Source of the DNA: Megalopta genalis
Taxonomy: Eukaryota; Arthropoda; Insecta; Hymenoptera; Halictidae
Assembly (NCBI RefSeq): GCF_051020955.1
Contig: NC_135021.1
Span: 11,823,962-11,887,961, forward strand
Length of the DNA stretch: 64,000 nt
Direction of reading: 5' to 3'
Positions 55,761 through 64,000 of the stretch are shown here, piece by piece. The first letter of the stretch is position 1, and every line of letters starts with the position of its first letter. The position numbers and the translations under genes are program-made. The notes under the pieces are model-generated. The model saw nothing but the letters and a program-made list of their open reading frames with translations. It had not been told where the DNA came from and ran no database searches.

Positions 55761-56935
55761 TCGCTTGCGAAAATCTGCTTTCCTTCGTAACTTTTTATTG
55801 AATGAATTTTTATGACAAGTTACACGAAATGTATTTGGCTGTTATTGCACTTAAGCAGTAATATGTAAAGAAAAATGAACAAGAGAAAATATAAAATGCA
55901 GAATTATTTAACGATTTTTATGATCAATCCTGTTAACAAGCGATTAACAAATAGAAAATTTTACAGAACAATGACTGGTATTTAATGCGTGCTGGTTATA
56001 AGTACTTACAATGTTTCTGTATGTATAAATCTTTTTTCTTGCGTAGATTCACTTGAAAAAGTGAAAATTAATCTCCAAGTGTTTGATTATCTTTCATTTT
56101 ATTTCATTTATAATTCGTAAACTGTACAATATAGAAATAGTAAAAGAATAAAGAAAAGATTTGTTAATTATTTATACAATTGGGAAATGTTATAAACGAA
56201 TAATCGATAGTTTTCTTACTCATTTATTTTGGGAATTACCCTTGTTATTCCAACTCGAGCGAGCATTTTGATAGCACATGCCGACGAATAATAGATACAA
56301 TTACTAATTAATTGCACGATTTCTTCTTATTACCGTAACATTACGATAATTTATCACGATTGTTAAAATAATCCATTGGAATACTATCACGTCCATTTAT
56401 TCTTTCTTGTGCTTAGATGGACAAGAAACGATACTTGTGCCTCGAAAAGCCAAAGTGGCAAATTACAGTGAAAAATTGCGACGATTCTATTGTACGAAAT
56501 TATTGTATTTTGTACAGACCGTGGTATAGCAAACAAGACGACGCGGCAATACTCAGCACGTATGCAAGCCTTGAATAGGAGAAGCAATGATACCGTACGA
56601 CACGTGGCTCACGAGACGCAATCATTCTTTGTCAGCGCGACGTGTCGCAGTCGCACTGCGAACGCTGTTTGATCGATGCTATCCAACGTTTCGATGGAAC
56701 GAGGGGAACCGAGATAATGAAAACAATCCGTTACGAAGCCGTTGATATGGTCGGACGCGTTTGGCGACGATGCTACTCAATATGCCGTGAGAAACGATTA
56801 ACTTTCTCGAGGACACCGATCACGTGCACGTACATCTGCAATTCTATTCATAAGCGGTAACATGGGATCGTATAACCTCACATCGATACCATATATACTT
56901 GAATAATCTCTTTCCAAACTTACCTTATCATAACA
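55760..56935. other. AT-rich spacer with GC-richer segment 56440-56880
   Basis: No gene or element is recognised. Confidence 0.4.
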
Positions 56936-56941
56936 CGTTAA

Positions 56942-57517
56942 CCCCTTAACGTGCACGCTCGAGTTAACTCGAGCGCGCTAAACTGGCCAAACTGTGCACA
57001 CTCGAGATAATTCGAGCGGCGTTGTACTTTATGTTGCTATAATTTTTCACACTCGAATGCAATCGAGAATTGAAGATAACTATGTGAAAGCAAAAAAAAA
57101 AGCAATCGTTTTATTGATATTTATCATTTACATGGGATTGTAAGCTATAACACTTACTTATTCAAGTATAAAATGTATCCTTTTTCTACTTATCACTTAC
57201 GACTTATCTGTTCATTGTGAACCGCTTTCCGACAGCGTATTCATATTCAGATTCTGATTCGCGCATTTTTCAATATATATTTTACTAAAATGTAATGTAA
57301 AATAAAATATAATAATAATAATAATAATAACAACAACAATAATAATAATAATAGTAATATTCTGAAAATTAGAAATCATACCAATTGTATAAATATTTAA
57401 TATTTTTGTATTTTTGTAATTTTCTTGCCAAGACAACGTTCTAAATTGTGTTTTTTTACATTAAAAAAAATTGATTCTTTTGGCCGGCCTTTTTCAAGAA
57501 AACTGTGCATTAAGTGG
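56942..57517. mobile_element. TTAA-flanked element (CCCCTTAACGTGCA ends)
   Basis: TTAA is at 56938-56941 and 57518-57521. The ends read inward as CCCCTTAACGTGCACGC and CCACTTAATGCACAGTT, imperfect 14-17 base repeats. The perfect 20-base palindrome CGCTCGAGTTAACTCGAGCG is at 56956-56975, and a second, imperfect version (CACTCGAGATAATTCGAGCG) starts at ~57000. The 576-bp interior is AT-rich with (TAA)n at 57310-57355. Non-coding. Confidence 0.8.
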
Positions 57518-57586
57518 TTAAGCGCGGAGCCGATGTTGCTGGGTTTTCCGTTAAGGCGGCAAGCCGGCATTGTTTTTTAACCTCAA

Positions 57587-57824
57587 CCCTTTGCACTCGA
57601 GTGGTGACTCTGAGGCACCACTAAAATTTGTTATATCACCTTTTAAGATAATTTTGATATTGACAAAGTTTAGATTTAAAAAATTGTTAAGAGTGTAACT
57701 GTTGTGCGAGCCCAAAGAGTCAATTTCGTATGCATAAAATGCATTTTGTCGTATAAAGTAGAAATATTATAAGTTGGAAAAATGATTTTATATTTTCAGT
57801 TAAAATAGCTTCGAGTGCAAAGGG
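57587..57824. mobile_element. TTAA element family G (CCCTTTGCACTCGAG ends)
   Basis: The left end is CCCTTTGCACTCGAGTGG; the right end reads inward as CCCTTTGCACTCGAAGC. The right TTAA is intact (57825-57828) and the left is decayed (TCAA). Near the left end GTGGTGACTCTGAGGCACCAC is a 21-base imperfect palindrome. Related remnants lie at 29763-29945 and perhaps 27400-28130. Confidence 0.72.
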
Positions 57825-58019
57825 TTAATAGTACCATGCGCCGATGCCGTCCAAACGATAGTGTTAAGCTCAACGTGTTAATCGAGCTTTGAATTCTTAC
57901 AGAAGTAATTTACAAGGTGAATTGACACGTTGAGTGGCGAATATCGATTCCGCAAATTCTTAGGATATCAAAGTGATTCAATTAATGAAACCAAGAGTGG
58001 ATAGACAGAATCGATTATT

Positions 58020-58220
58020 AGGCCGCGGATCTTTATGCAAAATAAAAATTGCCTACATCGATTGAACAAAAGAAGAATTAAAGATGTAGGTATTTCTTCT
58101 TTTAATATTGTCAATACGTTAATGACAGCGCGGCAAGATTCTTACATTCTTTTAATGCATTTGCCATTCCGTATATCACTCATACATTTCTGCCGTAAAT
58201 GCATAAAATCCGCAGTCCAT
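58020..58220 (-). mobile_element. GACTGCGGAT-family element, reverse copy
   Basis: The left end GGCCGCGGATCTTTATGCAA and right end AATGCATAAAATCCGCAGTC. Length is about 200 bp. The segment after it (58240-58300) and the ATTCAATTAATGAAACC before it recur around 29600-29720. Confidence 0.75.
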
Positions 58221-58497
58221 TAATCGTGAGTAATTCATCATAATTTTCAAAATTCTAGTAACATTCAGTTTGTTCGAATGTATGAAAACAAAACTGAATT
58301 ACAATGTATTAATGTCTCTGTCAAATGTTTACCAATTTTACCATATCTACCACTCTGTCAACTTGACCTGAAGAAACAGATTGAACGATAAAAACGAGTA
58401 ATGTACGAGGATGGAATTGTTTTCATTTCTTTAGCATCGCATACAATTCGCAAACGAGTCGAGCAATTCTGCGACTGTAAGAAAGAGAACGCCGCGA

Positions 58498-58574
58498 GTG
58501 ACAATTTCAAAACATTTCATATATATTATTATAATATATCTCTTATATTTCATATATTTTATTATAATAATCGC

Positions 58575-58634
<60 letters not shown>

Positions 58635-58735
58635 GCGATTAGTGACAATTTCAAAACATTTCATATATATTATTATAATATATCTCTTATATTTCATATA
58701 TTTTATTATAATAATCGCATTTATATATATATATA
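58498..58735. repeat. Direct ~85-bp duplication around (TA)n
   Basis: AGTGACAATTTCAAAACATT through ATAATAATCGCATTTATATA occurs twice, at ~58497-58590 and ~58641-58735, almost without mismatch. The copies are separated by a (TA)n run that also forms a palindrome (AATCGCATTTATATA against TATATAAATGCGATT). The 111- and 128-codon frames here are artefacts. Confidence 0.92.
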
Positions 58736-58845
58736 AATTTTGATCACTAGAGTTCTGATCACTAGATTTATATATATATATAAAATTGAGCACCGATGTT
58801 TGCCATAAATGGATCAAATCCGCAATCTAGTGATCAGAACTTTAA

Positions 58846-59062
58846 CACTAAATCTGCCGTGCACTAAAAAGTGACGAATACACGTTGCTCAGTAAGAATG
58901 ATAAGACTGAATTTATTTAGACTTTCCACAATTTTTATTACAATGAATACTTGGATTAAGAAATTTCTTCAATCATTGCCTATGGAAGAGCTTCATAGTT
59001 TCAACAATTTTAAAATACAAAATGTGAGACCGGTCATTTTGACAAGCTTCGTAGGTTTAGTG
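58846..59062 (+). mobile_element. TTAA-flanked MITE family I
   Basis: TTAA is at 58842-58845 and 59063-59066. The ends read inward as CACTAAATCTGCCGTGC and CACTAAACCTACGAAGC. CCGGTCATTTTGACAAG near the right end is a partial palindrome with the shared GTCA-TTTT-GAC core. 217 bp, no coding function. A diverged relative is at 50830-51035. Confidence 0.8.
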
Positions 59063-59099
59063 TTAAGCAAGGACATCCCCGAAGCAAAAACATGCTACA

Positions 59100-60235
59100 T
59101 GCGGCGTTCTCGCTTGTAGCCACATAATTGTCCATCAACGTGTTGAGATTTAATGAAACGTCTCGGTTAAGACACCGAGCAAAACGCCGGAGGACCGGTG
59201 TTCCCGAGTCGCCGGTCGGTCGAAGGCCATCGGTGCCGGGGAATTGGATTAAAAAGGCAGAAGCCACGAGGATGTCGCCGTCCGTGCGAAGGTACCAGAT
59301 AGGAAAAAAGTCCTCGGCAACACGAGCGTGTCCCCGGTGCGTTTTAAACGGCCTCGCCGGCGAATATTCGCGTCCGTAGATATGTATCCGTCGTGCTTTA
59401 TGCCCGGCCACCGGTGTGTATGAGTGCGAGGGCCGTTGTTATATTCAAATTCAGTCACTTGGCTAGTCCATGATTGTGCGTCGCGGCGAATATTCCGATA
59501 CACCCCCGCCATATTGCGATTCTATTACCGCGGAATTCCACGACTGGCATAAGCAGCCACCGCCGGCCTGAGAACCCGCGGGATAGCTCGATCTTCTATT
59601 CCGCGTCGCCCGCCCCGCTTCCGCAGCGCCGACAAATTGTTTAGGATTATTGCGATATGATTTTATGCGAACGTTTCGCGCTCGTACCCGCCGGAGCCGC
59701 CGTATCGCCTACTTTTCGCGCTTCCTGAATATCGTGTTTACGAGCGGCGTTGCTCGGCTTCTTCGACGAGGTTTCATCCACTTCGCCCTTCTCTCTTCTC
59801 CCCGTTCTTTCCTCTTCAATTTTATTTCATTGCTCACTCTCTGCTGTTTCTCTTTGTTTGCTCCTTTCGGAATAGGCGAGCGAGACTTCTGTGCTGCACG
59901 GCGTCATACTCGCTGCTGCTTGGAATTTTATTTAACGCGACGAGTGTCCATTCTGTCGCGCATGTCTTTCTTACACTACTTCTTAAGATTCATTTTGATT
60001 GGAATTTTTTTAAAATTTATTTTTTATTACCTTTGTTCCTATTTCCTTATTTTATTACATTTTATTCGAACAAAATGAACTTGATCTAGGACCTCCGGAA
60101 TGCACAAGTGTTAAGATGCTATTCGTTATGGACAATTTCATTGACACGTTAAGATTTTAATAGTGGCCCCTAGAAATGCTATTTTGAAATAAGTATTTCA
60201 TTACAATTTTAAGAAAGAATGTTTCGTCGAATAAT
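59100..60235. other. GC-rich island then AT-rich spacer
   Basis: Overlapping frames at 59034-59512 (both strands) and 59650-60078 (plus) are unrecognised; the last becomes Phe/Leu-rich in AT-rich DNA. No gene is supported. Confidence 0.4.
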
Positions 60236-60239
60236 AATT

Positions 60240-60765
60240 ATTCGCAGAATAATAATACCTAATTTAAGCATTAAATGAAATAGTATTTCCAAATAGTATC
60301 CAATTCAAGCATTATATTAGATAATATTTCAAAATAATATTTCAATTCAAGCAATCAATGAAATAATTTCTCCAAATAGTATTCAACTCAAGCATTAAAT
60401 GAAATAATTTCCCAAAACAGTATTCAATTCAAGCATTAAATGAAATAATATCTCCAAATAGTATTCAATTCAAGCATTAAATGAAATAATATTTCCAAAT
60501 AGTATTCAATTCAAGCATTAAATGAAATAGTATTTCCAAATACAGTAAATTCTCTCCAATTGTCCCTTAGCTGGATAATTTGGGGAGAAGAGTCTCGAAT
60601 GATCGTATCTCCTCTTCCCAAAATTGTCCATTTTTGTTTACAAACTGAGGGATAATTGGAGAGAATTTACTGTAGTACTTTATTTAAGCATTATATGAAA
60701 TAGTATTTCCAAATAGTATTCAATTTAAGCATTAAATGCAATCCTATTTCCAAATAGTATTTCAT
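60240..60765 (+). repeat. 41-bp tandem array interrupted by a MITE
   Basis: Units contain AAGCATTAAATGAAATAATA, TTTCCAAATAGTATTCAATT; starts at 60431 and 60472 are exactly 41 bases apart. About ten units lie left and two to three right of the foldback MITE at 60543-60672. The array was therefore in place before that insertion. Confidence 0.9.
60543..60672. mobile_element. TA-flanked foldback MITE, copy 8
   Basis: CAGTAAATTCTCTCC after TA (60541-60542), GGAGAGAATTTACTG before TA (60673-60674). The 130-bp form keeps perfect ends and GGGGAGAAGAGTCTCGAATG in the centre. It sits inside the 41-bp array, in a TTCCAAATA context of the unit. Confidence 0.92.
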
Positions 60766-60779
60766 ATACATATGAAATT

Positions 60780-61495
60780 ATTTCAAATTTTCTCTAGACC
60801 TGATCTGACAGGACCCTGTTGCAACATCGTACCGTTCTGGATCTCCGCAGCGCCGACAAAACGAACGAAACGCACCTTTCTGCAAGGGTTTTTACAGCGC
60901 ACACAGAGTACACAATCGTTATAATAGGATCCTAATTGCCAATCCGGCGGATCACTGCGCCGACATTCGGGATCCCGGTCCGATCAATAACGGCAAACGC
61001 AAGAATCGGCCGGCTCGGCAACAATATCCACGGGGGAAATACAATAAACCTGTGATCGGCGATCTCGAGCATCGGAACACTCCCCCGTTCCGTCTTGTTA
61101 TTCTTGACCGAAGAACAATGCAAATTGGCGCGGCCAATTCGGATCTCGTTCGCCCTGGTCGCGCTTCATCGAGCCCGTTATTAATATAGCTAATATTTGC
61201 CGAGCGGCTCGAAGGATCTCCTCGCGATGCCGAATAGAGGAGAGCGCTTCCCGCCGCCTTTCCCTCGGCCGTCTTCTTTCTTCTGTCCGCGGGAGAGAGG
61301 AGCTGCCTCACCCTCCGGGCGCAATATGACATTTAATTAAGAAACTTGGGCGAGCTCTCCGAGTGATATTTGAGGTAATTAAAAATGTATCCGTCGCGGT
61401 TCTTTGAGACAAGCCATTTTCATTGCTGCACAAAGGAGCCTCCCGGGGCTAATCTCCGCGATCCACTCTCTTCTCAGCTCCTCTCCTCTTTCACT
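60780..61495. other. GC-rich unique island
   Basis: Minus frames at 60932-61123 and 60952-61332 are unrecognised. No gene is supported. Confidence 0.4.
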
Positions 61496-61499
61496 TTTC

Positions 61500-61510
61500 G
61501 CTCTCTCTTT

Positions 61511-61545
<35 letters not shown>
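61500..61545. repeat. (CT)n microsatellite
   Basis: About 16 CT units in pyrimidine-rich sequence that continues to ~61625. Confidence 0.92.
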
Positions 61546-61548
<3 letters not shown>

Positions 61549-61624
61549 TTTTCTCTTTATATCACTTATTCTCTGTTTCTCTTGGTTTCACTCTCCCCTT
61601 TTCTCTTTTCCTCATCCTCCCACG

Positions 61625-62165
61625 CATCTTCGCACCAAATTGCCCGGAAGGTGACCGACCAGACCGGGGACAGACCTCAAAGAAACAGAAACTTCCAATG
61701 GAATAACGAAACGTACGTATCGCATACAGAAAGTAACCACCGTTCGCAAGTGCTGCGGCTGTAACGTAGCAACGATGTTCCTTTTACCCATGTCGATGCC
61801 CGTTTGTTCGTAGAACAAACCATTTTCATACAATCAGATGTTTCTTCGACGAAAATTCACATTTGTGAAAACGTATCCAGCGAACCGACGTTGCACAGTG
61901 CGGAAAAATTACCAAGTTCGTGTAAAAATTGTCGAACTTTAAACGGAAATGATTCACTTTCTAATCGAACTGAAAAACTTTGATAAGGGACGATTATGGA
62001 GAATAATGGATAAACCCAAATTTTATCGAAAAATATCAAATTTAACATAAATTTTCGGTGTCAAAAATTGTTCTTGTGGCATTATCTATAATTTTCCCCC
62101 TATTCTGGAACATTTTAAGTTCAATTTAAGAAAGAAATCATCTCTCTATATTATTTATATCAAAA
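61625..62165. other. Spacer
   Basis: No supported feature. The frames at 61582-61833 and 61857-62048 are unrecognised. Confidence 0.4.
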
Positions 62166-62169
62166 GTTC

Positions 62170-63235
62170 TACGATTTTAACACAAAATTTTGAACGTGAC
62201 TGAAAATGTGACTGAAAGAGTATAATAGAAGTGAATATGATTGAAAATATGACTGAAAGTGTATAATGGAAGTGAGTATGTCTGAAAATATGACTGAAAG
62301 AATGTAATGGAAGTGAATATGACTGAAAAAATATAATGAAAGTGAATATGACTGACAATGTGACTGAAAGGGTATAATGGAAGTGAATATGACTGGATAT
62401 GACAGAATATGACATAATATATTACTGAAAAAATATAATGAAAATGGCTATGACTGGATATGGTAGAACATGACTGACAGGATATAATGAAAATAAATAG
62501 ACTGGAATAGAAACTGGATAGAACAGAATATAATTGAAAATATGACTGGATAGAACAGAATATAATTGAAAATATGACTGGATAGAACAGAATATAATTG
62601 AAAATATGACTGGATAGAACAGAATATAATTGAAAATATGACTGGATAGAACAGAATATAATTGAAAATATGACTGAAAGGATACAATGGAAGTGAATAT
62701 GACTGAGAATATGACTGGAAAAATATAATGGAAGTGACTATGAAATGAAAATATGACTGAAAGTGTATAATGGAAGTGAATATGATTGAAAGGATATAAT
62801 GAAAGTGAATATGACTGACAATATGACTGAAAGGGTATAATGGAAGCGAATATGACTGGATATGATAGAATATGACCTAAAATATTATTGAAAATATACG
62901 ACTAGATATGGCAGAATATGACTAAGAGGGTATAATGAAAGTGAATATATTATAATTGAAAATATGACTGAAAGGGTATAATGGAAGTGAATATAACCGG
63001 ATATGACATAATATGACCTAAAATAATTTTGACAGAATATAATGGAAATGAATATGACCAGATATGACAGAATGTGACTGACAAGGTATAATGAAAGTGA
63101 ATATGACTGGATATAACAGAATATAATTGAAAACATGATTGAAAGGGTATAATGGTAGTGAATGTGACTGAAAGGGTATAATGGAAGTGAATATGACTTT
63201 ATATGACTGCATTGCCCGAATATTACAGGCCGCAT
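62170..63235. repeat. Minisatellite ~1 kb, ATATGACTGAAA units
   Basis: Interspersed variants of GTGAATATGACTGAAA, GGGTATAATGGAAGTGAATA and ACTGGATATGACAGAATA. A perfect 32-bp unit (GAACAGAATATAATTGAAAA first) repeats five times at 62521-62672. The long minus frames (62448-62687, 62885-63235 and others) are repeat-derived: 32 is not a multiple of three, so the reading rotates and stays open by chance. Confidence 0.92.
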
Positions 63236-63239
63236 CTGA

Positions 63240-64000
63240 AACAGAACGATAGAAATGTATACAACGAAATATTCTTGAAAATACGACAGAAAGGGACCGG
63301 TAGAAGCGAAGACGACCGATTAAAATTCTGAATACGACTGCAAGACTAAACGAGTACTTAACAAAATCATCTCCTTCAATCAGAACACCCCTGCACCGAA
63401 CCTCGAGGAGCAAAGTCTCGAGGTAGCACTCGCAGAAGGTCCGAACAATTTCTCTCGCCCGACAATTGACCCTTCTAGCCGGCCGAGTTACAATAATTCT
63501 CAAGCAATAAGAGCACAGCGGCGCGCTGATTAATTCTTCAATTAAGCCGGTGCGTAATAAATTATTTCGCCGGGGAACGAGCGTACGCGTAGGACTTGCG
63601 TAGCATCCTGGGCATAGTCGACGGCATACTATCCAGGGCAGGGACAGACTCGCGTGTCGCTCGATGTTCGATGGTAGATAGAAAGATGAGACCCGGCTTC
63701 CGTGGAAGCCGAAGGACGGAGCGGGAGCCATTGCTCGTCGGAGCGGCGTCGGGGACCATAATACGCGCGATGCACACGAGCCGGCTCATCTGCATAACAC
63801 CGGCGGACGCAGCCTCGACATGAATATTTACCGGTCATTTATAAGTCCCCGGTAAGGGGCGTTTATCGCGATTCGTCCTCGTCTCCTCGTCGTCCGCGCC
63901 GAGCGCGATTCTATTCGATCGGTCCCGAGGATCTTCGGGGACGCGTACCGGAAGCGTGGCGCAGGGAACCTTCTTCTTCGTCGTCGTCGTCGTCGTTCTC
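63240..64000. other. GC-rich unique island to window end, (TCG)n at 63975-63996
   Basis: Frames at 63018-63731 (minus), 63562-63838 (minus) and 63596-63823 (plus) overlap and are unrecognised. The window ends in TCGTCGTCG triplets that could be a coding Ser/Asp/Arg run or a simple repeat. Confidence 0.4.

Noticed and set aside
58401..58817. Opposing 111- and 128-codon frames
   Set aside because: Both derive from the duplicated AT-rich block and (TA)n.
62521..62672. Regular 32-bp repeats that might suggest a CRISPR array
   Set aside because: Units are contiguous with no spacers, in a eukaryotic context.
62155..63731. Series of Phe/Ile/Tyr/Ser-rich minus frames resembling membrane proteins
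   Set aside because: They are translations of a minisatellite whose unit length is not a multiple of three.
1..64000. tRNA, rRNA or well-known insect miRNA genes
   Set aside because: I scanned by eye for TTCGAATCC-type T-arms and a few familiar miRNA seeds and found no convincing case. A covariance-model search would be decisive.

Overview
The window looks like about 64 kb of gene-free insect nuclear DNA, most probably from a hymenopteran (bee, ant or wasp). That identification is an inference. It rests on strong AT/GC patchiness, many GA/CT microsatellites, degraded mariner-family transposases and a dense crowd of short non-autonomous DNA transposons. I recognise no intact protein-coding host gene, no rRNA and no tRNA. 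The only coding sequence I can name is transposase debris: a piggyBac C-terminal cysteine-rich fragment at 774-1064 (minus) and two internally deleted mariners, at 17772-18691 and 39000-40200. The remaining open frames are short, or arise from microsatellites and low-complexity GC-rich sequence.

The most informative content is the mobile-element layer. At least nine families (labelled A-J below) of roughly 210-710 bp elements are flanked by TTAA, the piggyBac target site, and have short terminal inverted repeats mostly beginning CAC or CC. A separate family of foldback elements is flanked by TA and starts CAGTAAATTCTC (pogo/Tc1-mariner-like, at least eight copies). Another family has GACTGCGGAT ends (at least six copies plus fragments). 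There are also long-armed foldback elements at 35332-36219 and 44692-45092 and a 42-bp-TIR element at 29002-29245. Nesting gives a relative chronology: a mariner inside a TTAA element (17558-18800), a TTAA element inside a mariner (39549-39789), and a TTAA element inside a GACTGCGGAT element (5895-6105) for which another copy in the window supplies the empty site. Three 241-bp copies of one TTAA family are nearly identical, so that family moved recently.

Between the elements lie GC-richer, apparently unique islands of about 0.4-1 kb (for example 4780-5400, 6360-7180, 8160-9010, 15640-16430, 28130-28830, 36880-37620, 45300-46330, 55100-55750, 63240-64000), separated by AT-rich DNA. They could be conserved regulatory DNA of an intron or intergenic desert, but nothing here proves it. 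Tandem arrays are frequent: a 41/70-bp array at 10800-11340, a 261-bp array at 37650-38630, a 41-bp array at 60240-60760 and a minisatellite with a perfect 32-bp core at 62170-63235. There is also a degenerate ~40-bp array at 16840-19290 that has been split by transposon insertions.

No metabolic or regulatory system of host genes can be assembled from this window. The recurrent signal worth pursuing is that many of the otherwise different TTAA families carry a 14-20 bp palindrome close to one end. In several families that palindrome has a shared GTCA-AAA-TGAC core.
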